46,622 nt of DNA from Lachnospiraceae bacterium. GTDB lineage: Bacteria; Bacillota; Clostridia; Lachnospirales; Lachnospiraceae. The stretch covers positions 1 through 46,622 of the forward strand of contig SVDM01000020.1 in the NCBI GenBank assembly GCA_015058015.1, in the 5' to 3' direction. How positions within the stretch are numbered: the first letter of the stretch is position 1; each line of letters opens with the position of its first letter. A model generated the notes under the pieces. The model was given only the letters and a program-made list of their open reading frames with translations, had not been told where the DNA came from and ran no database searches. The position numbers and the translations under genes are program-made. Positions 34,787 to 42,376 of the stretch are shown here, piece by piece.

Positions 34787-34810
34787 ATCTCCACAACATA
34801 ACTATGTTTC

Positions 34811-34838
34811 TTGACATTTTCGTGTTTTTTTATCATAA
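34811..34838 (+). promoter_or_regulatory. Possible promoter before the EamA gene
   Basis: TTGACA (34811-34816), then TCATAA 16 bp later. The -10 is weak. It lies between E2 and the terminator-like hairpin. Confidence 0.35.
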
Positions 34839-34846
34839 CGTTAGAT

Positions 34847-34893
34847 AAAGGTTCGACCCACTGCTGTATAGCGGAGGGCCCAGAGCCTTTTTT
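34847..34893 (+). terminator. Terminator-like hairpin in the EamA leader
   Basis: AAAGGTTC (34847-34854) pairs with GAGCCTTT (34883-34890). Inside it CCC/GGG and CTGCT/AGCGG form a second stem (34857-34878). TTTTTTC follows. It stands ~100 bp upstream of the EamA start in the same orientation, so it is either an attenuator or the end of a short RNA. Confidence 0.6.
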
Positions 34894-34992
34894 CTTATCC
34901 TTTTTTACCACCTTATTCATGCGAGTAACTAGTGAAAAACCAGTCAAAAACATGTAAAATGGTGATAAAAACCGAAATAACGGAGAAAACCT

Positions 34993-35865
34993 ATGGCTGA
35001 ATCAAGTAATAATCGCAAATCTTTAAGTATTTTTATATCTTCAATGCTCATCTTCGGAACCATCGGAGTATTTAGGCGATATATCCCTTTGCCCTCAACC
35101 CTGCTGGCATCTGTAAGGGGAATCCTTGGCGGATTGTTCTTGCTTTTCTTTGTAAGAATAAGAAAGAAGGGGCTTGGCGAGAAGATTCCGAAAAATGTGA
35201 TGATACGCCTTATTATTACGGGAGCTTTAATTGGCGTTAACTGGATCCTGCTTTTTGAGGCATATAACTACACCACTGTTGCAGTAGCGACTTTATGCTA
35301 TTATATGCAGCCCACCATTGTAATGATTCTCTCACCCTTTATCTTTAAGGAAGCCATGACCGGAAAGAAGGTCGTATGTACCATTACTTCCCTGGTGGGA
35401 ATGGTGCTGGTATCAGGAATAATAAGCGATGGCGGTTTTGATTTCGGTAACCTGCCGGGAGTTTTACTTGGCCTTGGAGCCGCCTGCTTCTATTCAGCAG
35501 TAATCATCATGAGCAAGAAGACTCCGGCGACTGACCCTTACCGCCGAACCACAGTATTGCTTCTGTCTGCGGGAATCACCGTACTTCCTTACCTGATTTT
35601 TACCGGCGGATTTGTAAATGACGGCTTTAGTGTAATGTCAATTGTTATGCTTCTTGTTGTTGGAATCCTTCATACAGGCATCGCATATGCTATGTACTTT
35701 GGCAGCATGGACGGATTAAGGGTTCAAACCATAGCGGTGTTCAGTTATATCGACCCGGTATTCGCTCTGGTTTGCTCAGCGGTACTTTTGCAGGAACCCC
35801 TTAGCCTGTACGGATTGGTAGGGGCTGTGATGATTATCGGGTCTGCAGTAATAAGCGAGATATAA
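34993..35865 (+). CDS. EamA/DMT-family membrane transporter
   Basis: 290 residues with about ten membrane helices arranged as two EamA repeats (~10-140 and ~155-290). Typical motifs are SMLIFGTIGVFRRYI, ALIGVNWILLFEAYNYTTVA with LCYYMQPTIVMILSPFIFKE, and the repeat-2 counterpart SYIDPVFALVCSAVLLQEPL. Such carriers export metabolites or amino acids; the substrate is not predictable. CGGAGA precedes the ATG. The leader carries a terminator-like hairpin. Confidence 0.9.
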   Translation: MAESSNNRKSLSIFISSMLIFGTIGVFRRYIPLPSTLLASVRGILGGLFLLFFVRIRKKGLGEKIPKNVMIRLIITGALIGVNWILLFEAYNYTTVAVATLCYYMQPTIVMILSPFIFKEAMTGKKVVCTITSLVGMVLVSGIISDGGFDFGNLPGVLLGLGAACFYSAVIIMSKKTPATDPYRRTTVLLLSAGITVLPYLIFTGGFVNDGFSVMSIVMLLVVGILHTGIAYAMYFGSMDGLRVQTIAVFSYIDPVFALVCSAVLLQEPLSLYGLVGAVMIIGSAVISEI

Positions 35866-35867
35866 TG

Positions 35868-35940
35868 AGTCGCCGCCCAACGCGCTTGATTTCTGTTTTG
35901 GGGGGTTGTCCTTCAACAATTCTTACCTCCCGTTTTTCAA
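35868..35940 (+). repeat. 53-nt repeat family, partial third locus
   Basis: Directly after the EamA stop (gap 35866-36335). TCGCCGCCC at 35870 and TTACCTCCC at 35923 are exactly 53 nt apart. The sequence between (CGCGCTTGATTTCTGTTTTG, then GGGGGGTTGTCCTTCAACAA) closely matches the unit at 9412-9465. Confidence 0.82.
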
Positions 35941-35942
35941 GT

Positions 35943-35980
35943 ATAAAAAATAGGCTGTGCCATTAATAGTACAGCCTATC
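35943..35980 (-). terminator. Terminator of the 26-codon gene
   Basis: 9-bp stem ATAGGCTGT (35950-35958) / ACAGCCTAT (35971-35979), with TTTTTTATAC following on the minus strand. It ends the small-peptide transcript and may also stop readthrough from the EamA gene. Confidence 0.8.
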
Positions 35981-36017
35981 TCAATAAGTAACTCTACTTG
36001 GTGCTCATTTGGTTGTA

Positions 36018-36098
36018 TTATAACTTTTTATACCCCGTTATCATTGTCAAAATAAAACATATAAAAGCTGCACATGCAAAAAACTTATGCCATTTCAT
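36018..36098 (-). CDS. 26-residue hydrophobic small protein
   Basis: ATG at 36098 is preceded by a perfect AAGGAGG, 7 nt away. The peptide is 26 residues: a basic N-terminus (MKWHKFF), a hydrophobic core with two cysteines (ACAAFICFILTMIT) and a basic end (GYKKL). It would span a membrane once. A promoter (36140-36169) and a terminator (35943-35980) bracket it, so it forms its own ~190-nt unit. Small membrane peptides of this size include regulators of transporters and type I toxins; nothing here decides between them. I do not recognise a family. Confidence 0.6.
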   Translation of the reverse strand: MKWHKFFACAAFICFILTMITGYKKL

Positions 36099-36139
36099 AA
36101 TAATACCTCCTTGAAAATGTGGTTACTCTCTGCTAATTA

Positions 36140-36169
36140 ATGATAACACTAAAAAGAGAATAATAACAA
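36140..36169 (-). promoter_or_regulatory. Promoter of the 26-codon gene
   Basis: TTGTTA (36164-36169), an 18-bp spacer and TATCAT (36140-36145) on the minus strand. Confidence 0.5.
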
Positions 36170-36182
36170 GTCAATTCATTAA

Positions 36183-36211
36183 TTGACAACTATTCCCATT
36201 AATGTTAATAT
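36183..36211 (+). promoter_or_regulatory. Promoter of the Rpn-family gene
   Basis: Perfect TTGACA (36183-36188), a 17-bp spacer and TAATAT (36206-36211), about 120 bp before the start codon. It is back-to-back with the small-peptide promoter. Confidence 0.65.
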
Positions 36212-36335
36212 GTTTTCGTTCGTCACAGAATTCTTGTGTGGCCTGCAGCTTTTGCTGCTCATGATTTTCTCGGCAGGTCGCCGACAAATTCACTATTTAT
36301 TATTTTTAGGGCGATATGCCCGGAAAGGATCATTA

Positions 36336-37394
36336 ATGAAAAAACAAACAGTATCTACGGTACCGGCTTCTTTTCATGATGCAACCGGTCCAATTCCCGT
36401 CACTCTTATGAATGACATGGTGTTTCATAGTGTTATGCAACGGTCAAATATTGCTTTAAAAGGTCTGATATGCGCTCTCAAAGGGCTTAACCCCGACACC
36501 GTCACCGATGTCATTCTCACAAATCCCATCGATTATTCGAAGTATAAGGATAAGTTGATTATTCTTGATGTAAAAGTAATCCTCGACAATTCTGAAATTC
36601 TTGATATTGAGCTTCAGGTTTACCATGATATCAATTGGGAGCGCCGCTCCCTTCTCTACCTTTGTAGATCATTTGATTGTCTTGGCGCCGGCGAAGACTA
36701 CGCTCTCCTTAAACCCACAACTCTTGTTGCCATCACTGACAAAGATCTGTTTTCTTCTCCACCCGAGTTTTATTCTCATTACACGCTTTTAAACACAAAA
36801 AACTACCAACCCTACTCTTCTCTGCTAAATATAAATATGCTATACTTGAACCACACAGAACTGGCAACAGACAAAGATATTAAGAATGACCTGGTTCACT
36901 GGGCCAAGCTATTCCGTGCTACCACATGGGAAGAAGTAAAATCCATTGTGGCAGTCAACCCAACCTTCGAGGAGGTGGCAACATCATTGTATACTTCTAA
37001 TATTCAAGACGAAGAGAGAACCATATTTGAAGCTCACGAAAAATTCCTAATGGATCAGAAGAACCTGTACTCATCCGGCTACAGCGCCGGTGTGAAGGAT
37101 TCTGCAGAGAAGGTTGAGGCGGCTGTCGCCGAGAAGGACGCCGCTGTCACTGAGAAGGACGCCGCTGTCGCTGAGAAGGACGCCGCTGTCGCTGAGAAGG
37201 ACGCCGCTGTCGCTGAGAAGGACGCCGCTGTCGCTGAGAAGGACGCCGCTGTCGCCGAGAAGGACGCCGCTGTCGCCGAGAAGGACGCCGCTATCGCTGA
37301 GAAGAATGCGGCTGTCGCTGAGAAAGAGGCCATTATCGCTGAACTTCAGCAACTCAAGCAGCGTCTTGCCTCGAATAACATATCACTGGAATAA
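36336..37394 (+). CDS. Rpn-family PD-(D/E)XK nuclease / transposase-like protein
   Basis: 352 residues from the ATG after GGAAAGGATC. Residues ~1-250 match the Rpn/TIGR01784 family: MNDMVFHSVMQRSN at the N-terminus, then KLIILDVKVILDNSEILDIE and LQVYHDINWERRSLLYLCR, where D...ExQ form the nuclease core. Rpn proteins are DNA endonucleases that promote recombination; many are transposase-like and abundant in Lachnospiraceae. The C-terminus is a coiled coil of ten 7-residue units (AAVAEKD) encoded by near-identical 21-bp repeats. It is followed by its own terminator and converges with the HNH gene. Confidence 0.87.
   Translation: MKKQTVSTVPASFHDATGPIPVTLMNDMVFHSVMQRSNIALKGLICALKGLNPDTVTDVILTNPIDYSKYKDKLIILDVKVILDNSEILDIELQVYHDINWERRSLLYLCRSFDCLGAGEDYALLKPTTLVAITDKDLFSSPPEFYSHYTLLNTKNYQPYSSLLNINMLYLNHTELATDKDIKNDLVHWAKLFRATTWEEVKSIVAVNPTFEEVATSLYTSNIQDEERTIFEAHEKFLMDQKNLYSSGYSAGVKDSAEKVEAAVAEKDAAVTEKDAAVAEKDAAVAEKDAAVAEKDAAVAEKDAAVAEKDAAVAEKDAAIAEKNAAVAEKEAIIAELQQLKQRLASNNISLE
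37119..37328 (+). repeat. 21-bp tandem repeats in the Rpn gene
   Basis: Ten in-frame copies of a 21-bp unit (GCTGTCGCTGAGAAGGAC plus one codon) encode AAVAEKD with few changes (AAVTEKD, AAIAEKN). The units are nearly identical in DNA, so copy number probably changes by slippage without shifting the frame, altering coiled-coil length. Antisense frames here are shadows. Confidence 0.92.
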
Positions 37395-37408
37395 TTCAAC
37401 TTGTTATA

Positions 37409-37446
37409 AAAGAGTCTGCATATCACTTTGCAGGCTCTTTATTATT
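37409..37446 (+). terminator. Terminator of the Rpn-family gene
   Basis: 12-bp stem AAAGAGTCTGCA / TGCAGGCTCTTT with one G-T, then TTTATTATT. Confidence 0.85.
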
Positions 37447-37477
37447 CGTGGCAAATCTCTTGTAATGTCTAAAGGAA

Positions 37478-38293
37478 TCATCGCCCGCCTTTTCCCAAGT
37501 TGCACTCCTCGCACAAAGTCCGCAGGTTCCACTCCACCGTCTGGCCGCCCCGGCACACCGGCACAATATGGTCCACGTGAAGCTTCACTCCATCGTAGGC
37601 ATCTCTTCCGCACAGTACGCACCGAAAGCCATCTCTCTTCATAATCTCGTATCGGAGAGAAGGGGTCATTATGCTTCGCTGGTAATCCCCGGTTTGGCGC
37701 CAACGCTCCCCGGCAAGAAGCATCTCGTAGCCTGTTTGGACTTCATCATACGAGAATACCCGCGCATCTGTATACCTATTCCTTCCTGCAGGGCTCACAT
37801 ACTCGATAATACACTCAATATCAAATCCCATCACCGGCTCAACAAGCAAGGCTTTGTGACACATTTCTTCTTCCCGCTTCTTGTAGAAATCAAAGAAGCC
37901 GGCCACTTCCCCCACCAGTTCTTCTTCGTAGACGGCATCCACCGCCTCGCAATACTCGTTAAATAGCTGCTCGTTATATTCACATAAACCAAAGCGATTA
38001 CTCCATTCATCCTGCTCATCCCGCAGAATCTCCGGCAGGAGCTTTTCAAAATTGAACCTGTCGAATTGCTGCTTAGAATTCATGGCAACTCTATAGGTAT
38101 ATTTTTCTTCAAGAGAATCGTCGAAACGATCCGCATATTCTTCATTAATCTTATGTATCCGCTTGTATCCCGGGCTTTTTAACCTGACCCGGCCGGAAAG
38201 AACAAGCAAGACAATGCCGCGAATCAGCAGCACTGCTCCAATCCCTCCCAGTATTAATAAAATAAGCATCAAATCCTTATTTAAATCATTCAT
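37478..38293 (-). CDS. Membrane-anchored HNH endonuclease
   Basis: 271 residues. Residues ~8-34 form one transmembrane helix (LMLILLILGGIGAVLLIRGI), and a ~170-residue charged linker follows. The C-terminal ~60 residues are an HNH domain: RYEIMKRDGFRCVLCG, then KLHVDHIVPVCRGG, NLRTLCEECN and K. The two CxxC pairs bind a structural zinc, and the DH pair with the final N forms the active site, so it looks catalytically intact. Membrane-tethered HNH proteins are less common than soluble ones; a role in DNA uptake surveillance or phage defence is possible but unproven. GGAGG precedes the ATG. It converges with the Rpn gene. Confidence 0.87.
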   Translation of the reverse strand: MNDLNKDLMLILLILGGIGAVLLIRGIVLLVLSGRVRLKSPGYKRIHKINEEYADRFDDSLEEKYTYRVAMNSKQQFDRFNFEKLLPEILRDEQDEWSNRFGLCEYNEQLFNEYCEAVDAVYEEELVGEVAGFFDFYKKREEEMCHKALLVEPVMGFDIECIIEYVSPAGRNRYTDARVFSYDEVQTGYEMLLAGERWRQTGDYQRSIMTPSLRYEIMKRDGFRCVLCGRDAYDGVKLHVDHIVPVCRGGQTVEWNLRTLCEECNLGKGGR

Positions 38294-38332
38294 GACAAAA
38301 CCTCCATCCGGACCTTTCTTGCCACTCTTATA

Positions 38333-38368
38333 CTATAAAATGAGCTGTACTATTCATAGTACAGCTCC
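38333..38368 (-). terminator. Terminator of the DUF6273 surface gene
   Basis: Perfect 9-bp stem GAGCTGTAC (38342-38350) / GTACAGCTC (38359-38367), then ATTTTATAG on the minus strand. Confidence 0.72.
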
Positions 38369-38429
38369 TATCACATTATCCATTTTCACTTTAAGTTCGG
38401 GATTCTCTACATAATTTCTCACTTTCAGT

Positions 38430-40433
38430 TTATCTGGTTCGTCTAAAGCGGATTATGGCAAATGCCATGGCAGATATCAACATCAAAGTGACTAATACCG
38501 CAAGACTTGCGGCGTCCCCGGTGGTGGGGCTCGTTACTGTCTGTGTTGCGGGAACATTTTCAATCTCCTCTCCCAGAACTCTTTCATTGTTGCTGTCATT
38601 CGTATTACCGTTATCGTTGGGATTCGGGTTTGGCTTGGGCTCGGGTTCGGGCTCTGGTTCCGGATCAGGTTCCGCCTCGCTTGATATATGGAAATTAACT
38701 GCGACATTTCCATCATTGAAAATTGCATTAATCTCGTAATATCCTTCATCGAGCCTATCTAAAGTGTCTGCGTACAATGTAATGATGGTACTTCCCTGTT
38801 CAACAGCGTAATCGATTCCCTTAACCAGCTCTTTATCGTTCATGGAGAATCCCTTGAAATGTCTGAAGGAATCATCCGTATCACCCTTTTTCTTCACAGT
38901 GATAACGAAGTCTTTGCCGCTGCCGGGCTCCCAGTTCATCGCACTGCTTCCGCCGGTTGTGGTAACAATCTCATAGTCTCCTGTTGAAGGAGTAGGATTC
39001 GGTTTGGGATCCGGTGTAGGTTTTGGGTCCGGATTGGGATCCGGTTCTATATTGAAGGCCTCGGATGCCAGGTTAACGTGCATTGCCGGAACAACACCAA
39101 CTTTGTCTGAGTCCATCAAATAACCGAAGAGGTCCATATTTCCATCATAAGTTACTTTGACAGGGCCGTAGTAAGTATTTGGTTTCTCTCGCATCATGCC
39201 GGGGGTGCGAAGCCAATATTCCCTTACATAGCCCTCCACATCTTTAATCTTACGATAGTCTGTCTTAGTCTCCGGAGTGCTGGGATAACCATATGCCTCA
39301 TTTGTCAGCTCCTGCTCAGACAAGAGGAATATTTTATCCTGAGTGGTAGCGCCTCCCGATGATCCGTATTTTGAATTGTCAGCTGTGGAAACAGCGGTGG
39401 TCTTAATGGCCTTCTGTTCCGTTTCCGTAAAGGCTTCTTTATAGAAATCACCGTCTCCGGTGCCATTTAACCAATTTCTTAAGTCGCAATCGCTCCAGGT
39501 AATCTTGGCTTCCTCATGGTGATATTTTTTATAGTCAAGGACGTGTTCTGCTACCACAAAGGCATCATTTCCGTTAACCTCTAATACTCTCCAGGTAATG
39601 GGTTGTCCATTATAGCTTCCCAAGGTGATGGTGTCATACTCCACGTCTTTTATGGCCAGATTAACAACATTAGTCTTGGTAATACCTGCCTCCTGAAGGT
39701 TAAGGGTAATAACCGGGCGGACACCGTTCTCCCAGAACTGTGCTTTTCCATTATCAATTCTTCCTTCCGGCTCAACAGTTACCGCTGTTGCATGTACATA
39801 ATGATAGGTGGGATCCTCGAGCTCCTCCTGGGCTATCCAATAGCGCTGGTACGTGTAATAGGATCCATATTTTATCCTGGGTTTGGAATAGCTTGTGGAA
39901 GCAGCCTGTCTTGATTCATCGGAAGTAAAGCCGTAATCAGGATTGGTTAACTGGGCTCTGGTAGCCAAAGTTACCTTATCCCCTTCATCGCCCGCTATGG
40001 CATTCTGTAAATCCTGTGAAAGGTCCCCAAAGGCCTCCTTGTAGAATTGTCCATCCTTTGTGCCATTAAGCCAGGGATATAATCCACTTGTTTTCCAGGT
40101 TACATCCTCATCAGTGTAGGATTTGTACATATACCCATCCAATACTTTCTCGGATATGAGGGTAACATTTCCCTTATCATCTTTTCCTATTACCTGCCAA
40201 ACGATGGGCTGCTTCTCATCCGATGAATCAACCTTACCGTCATTGTTTGTATCCTCCTGCAGGTAGTGACCGAATTCAACGGTCTCCTTGGTGGAATAGG
40301 TAACCCTCGGATTCTGCGGTTTGTTGTCTGCCGCATGGGCCACCGGGCCTGTGAATGTCGGGGTCATAGCTGCGATCAGCGCCACTGCCAGGGTTGCTGC
40401 CAGGGCCTTTAATTTACCTTTTCCAATTTTCAT
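38430..40433 (-). CDS. DUF6273-repeat surface protein with SPTTGD C-terminus
   Basis: 667 residues from the ATG after GGAGGG; an upstream in-frame start lies in the leader hairpin region. The signal peptide ends near AHAADN. Two DUF6273-type modules follow (VEFGHYLQEDTN with PIVWQVIG, and ITLGSYNGQPITWRVLE), each with an LxxWLNG motif (YPWLNGT, RNWLNGTGDGDFYKEAF). After a Pro/Asp linker (~475-492), a ~100-residue Ig-like module (~495-595) and a Glu/Pro-rich spacer, the C-terminus reads SPTTGD, a hydrophobic helix and RFRRTR, again a sorting-signal layout. It is likely exported and wall- or membrane-anchored. Function unknown. Confidence 0.84.
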   Translation of the reverse strand: MKIGKGKLKALAATLAVALIAAMTPTFTGPVAHAADNKPQNPRVTYSTKETVEFGHYLQEDTNNDGKVDSSDEKQPIVWQVIGKDDKGNVTLISEKVLDGYMYKSYTDEDVTWKTSGLYPWLNGTKDGQFYKEAFGDLSQDLQNAIAGDEGDKVTLATRAQLTNPDYGFTSDESRQAASTSYSKPRIKYGSYYTYQRYWIAQEELEDPTYHYVHATAVTVEPEGRIDNGKAQFWENGVRPVITLNLQEAGITKTNVVNLAIKDVEYDTITLGSYNGQPITWRVLEVNGNDAFVVAEHVLDYKKYHHEEAKITWSDCDLRNWLNGTGDGDFYKEAFTETEQKAIKTTAVSTADNSKYGSSGGATTQDKIFLLSEQELTNEAYGYPSTPETKTDYRKIKDVEGYVREYWLRTPGMMREKPNTYYGPVKVTYDGNMDLFGYLMDSDKVGVVPAMHVNLASEAFNIEPDPNPDPKPTPDPKPNPTPSTGDYEIVTTTGGSSAMNWEPGSGKDFVITVKKKGDTDDSFRHFKGFSMNDKELVKGIDYAVEQGSTIITLYADTLDRLDEGYYEINAIFNDGNVAVNFHISSEAEPDPEPEPEPEPKPNPNPNDNGNTNDSNNERVLGEEIENVPATQTVTSPTTGDAASLAVLVTLMLISAMAFAIIRFRRTR

Positions 40434-40442
40434 AGTTTTTCC

Positions 40443-40535
40443 CTCCACAGAATTGAGAGCCACGACAACCTGAATCTGCCAAGCAGATGTCGTGGCCTAC
40501 GTAGTATAAAGTTTTCATAGAAAACTTTACACTAC
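40443..40535 (-). promoter_or_regulatory. Structured leader of the DUF6273 gene
   Basis: Two hairpins lie in the untranslated leader. 40500-40535 (GTAGTATAAAGTTTTC / GAAAACTTTACACTAC) has 15 of 16 pairs. 40458-40495 has GCCACGACA / TGTCGTGGC, an inner ATCTGC / GCAGAT and a short bulge. Neither has a T tract, so they may stabilise or gate the message. Confidence 0.7.
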
Positions 40536-40550
40536 CGAAAATAACTCTAA

Positions 40551-40607
40551 CTACACCTAGAATTTACCACATATTCCATGATTTGTGCATAGTACAAATG
40601 GACGACC
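40551..40607 (-). promoter_or_regulatory. 57-bp conserved surface-gene element, copy B
   Basis: Ungapped match to copy A at 28584-28640, with both ends best conserved (GGTCGTCCATT and GGTAAATT-TAGGTGTAG on the minus strand). It precedes the DUF6273 surface gene by 118 bp, just outside its hairpin leader. Confidence 0.65.
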
Positions 40608-40636
40608 GCCAACTTCTCCATGGGTTAAGAGTCCAT

Positions 40637-41704
40637 TTACTTGGTGCCCATGAGGAAGCGCAAGACCGGAACCCTCAAGACTACCTCCGCGCACAGCAAC
40701 GTAACTGCATAGGCGCAGGCAATGGGCATAATAAAGAGCAACACTATATTGTCTGCAAATACATTTGCGAAACAGTATTGGAAGAATACAATCCACACAA
40801 AATGCAGGCTAAATAGCGGAAATGATCTCCGGGACATATACTCCGTTGTTTTATTCGTAAAGTCCAGCTTGCTCTTTCCGAAGCCTATAAGCGCCAGTAT
40901 CATAAACCACTCTGCAAAAGCCTTGGCTATGACATTTGCAATACCAAAATCCATACCGGACCAGATGAACATGTAGACATCGGCAAATGCGGCAATCAGG
41001 CCTATTATCAGGGTGAGCGCTTTGTATCTCTCCACCCTATCAATCACCTTGTCGTGGGACATAATATAGTATCCGATAAGAAAGACATAGAGGTACTCGG
41101 CAAAGCTCTTGCCGCCCACCACCAGGAGGTCGTACAAAAAGGGCAGGGGAACCACAAGAAGACACAGCACCGCAAAAGGCGTATTGGCAAGGCAATCCCC
41201 CTTCTTGCCGGCTTTGTCAGCCAGGGTAATAATCCCCACGGATACCAGGGATATAATAAACAGAAAATACAAAAACCAGAACTGGCCCACTCCAAAACCG
41301 CCGTCAAAACCGGAGAGGTCAGTCCACTTGGTGAAAAAGATACTGTAGTGTCCAAGGAAATCCCCCCGGTAGCCGAAGTTGGTCACGTCCCCTATGTAGG
41401 CCAGGATGGGGCACAGGGCCAGGGTTCCGAATATGAAGGGCACCAAAAGCCTCTTTACTCTCTCCCCCAGGTAGCGGGAGACGCTTCGCTTCTTCAGGGC
41501 GTACTTAGTGCTCATGCCCGCCAGCAAAAAAAGCAGGGGCATAAAGAAAGGGCTGAAAAAAACTATGATGCTGCTTAAGGCCTTATTCGGCGGGAAGCAG
41601 ATATAGTTTAATTCTCCCCATGTGTTAAATGCCTGCGCCGCATGGTATGGAATGAGCAGAAACACATCCATCCAGCGCAGGTTATCAATAAAATGTTTTC
41701 TCAA
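40637..41704 (-). CDS. Acyltransferase-3 family membrane protein
   Basis: 355 residues from a TTG preceded by GGAGAG at 8 nt; an upstream TTG overlaps that ribosome site. About ten membrane helices carry the family pattern: IDNLRWMDVFLLIPYHAAQAF with the conserved His near the N-terminus, PLLFLLAGMSTKYALKKRS with R/K-rich loop, and GQFWFLYFLF. These enzymes acetylate or succinylate cell-surface glycans. It lies 23 bp after the YjbR-MGMT gene and appears to be the last gene of the symporter operon. Confidence 0.85.
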   Translation of the reverse strand: MRKHFIDNLRWMDVFLLIPYHAAQAFNTWGELNYICFPPNKALSSIIVFFSPFFMPLLFLLAGMSTKYALKKRSVSRYLGERVKRLLVPFIFGTLALCPILAYIGDVTNFGYRGDFLGHYSIFFTKWTDLSGFDGGFGVGQFWFLYFLFIISLVSVGIITLADKAGKKGDCLANTPFAVLCLLVVPLPFLYDLLVVGGKSFAEYLYVFLIGYYIMSHDKVIDRVERYKALTLIIGLIAAFADVYMFIWSGMDFGIANVIAKAFAEWFMILALIGFGKSKLDFTNKTTEYMSRRSFPLFSLHFVWIVFFQYCFANVFADNIVLLFIMPIACAYAVTLLCAEVVLRVPVLRFLMGTK

Positions 41705-41727
41705 TAATAATCTCTCCAATAGCTTTG

Positions 41728-42369
41728 TTATTTATTAATTATAACACTTTTTATCCCAAAACGTTCTAAGTCAACCTTCCCCTTCTTTACTTCCACGCCT
41801 TCCGCCGCCAAAAGTCTTGCCTGCTCACCGGCGCCACCGAAGGCAAATGCCCCCGACAACTCTCCCTTTGAGTTCACAACCCTGTGGCAGGGAATCGTCC
41901 CGGGCTCCGGATTCTTATGAAGGGCATTACCCACTGCTCTGGCCATTTTCCGGTCACCGGCCATCTCTGCAACCTGGCCGTAAGTTGCCACACAACCGGC
42001 AGGAATCTTCTTGACAGCCTCGTATATCCTCTTGGCCGGGCTATCGGATATCAGGTCGTAGCTTTCTGCAATCATGAGCTTAATATCCTTCACCGGCACA
42101 CTGCCGTCTAATATGATGGTGTTCCAATGCTTCTTATTCTGGTGGTAAGCCGGAATCACCGCCTCGTAGATATCCCTCCAGAAAAATGCCTTCTCCGGAT
42201 CCACCTTCACATTGATATTAATATAGCCCCCTCGCTCATACGCCAAAAGAAAGGTCTTGGTGTTACCTTTATATCTGGCCAGTTGCCAGTTATCATCATG
42301 AAAAGGGGCGTCAATATATGCCCCGGGAAATGTCATGGCGTATTTTAAAACTTCGTCTCTAGTCGTCAT
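41728..42369 (-). CDS. YjbR/MmcQ domain fused to MGMT-type methyltransferase
   Basis: 213 residues. The first ~110 match the YjbR/MmcQ DNA-binding-like domain (VLKYAMTFPGAYIDAPFHDD, then HWNTIILDGSVPVKDIKLMI). Residues ~112-205 form an O6-alkylguanine transferase-type DNA-binding domain with VATYGQVAEMAG (recognition helix) and PCHRVVNSKGELSGAFAFGG, which keeps the alkyl-acceptor Cys. It should accept alkyl groups from guanine, rather than being an inactive ATL (which would have W or A in place of Cys). It is 7 bp after the symporter gene. Confidence 0.87.
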   Translation of the reverse strand: MTTRDEVLKYAMTFPGAYIDAPFHDDNWQLARYKGNTKTFLLAYERGGYININVKVDPEKAFFWRDIYEAVIPAYHQNKKHWNTIILDGSVPVKDIKLMIAESYDLISDSPAKRIYEAVKKIPAGCVATYGQVAEMAGDRKMARAVGNALHKNPEPGTIPCHRVVNSKGELSGAFAFGGAGEQARLLAAEGVEVKKGKVDLERFGIKSVIINK

Positions 42370-42376
42370 TTTGTCT

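Noticed and set aside
34732-34953. 73-codon minus-strand frame entering E2
   Set aside because: It ends in the palindrome arm, has no ribosome site and has odd composition.
37071-37352. Antisense repeat proteins opposite the Rpn coiled coil
   Set aside because: The 21-bp repeats keep every frame open; the Rpn frame has the domain, start and terminator.
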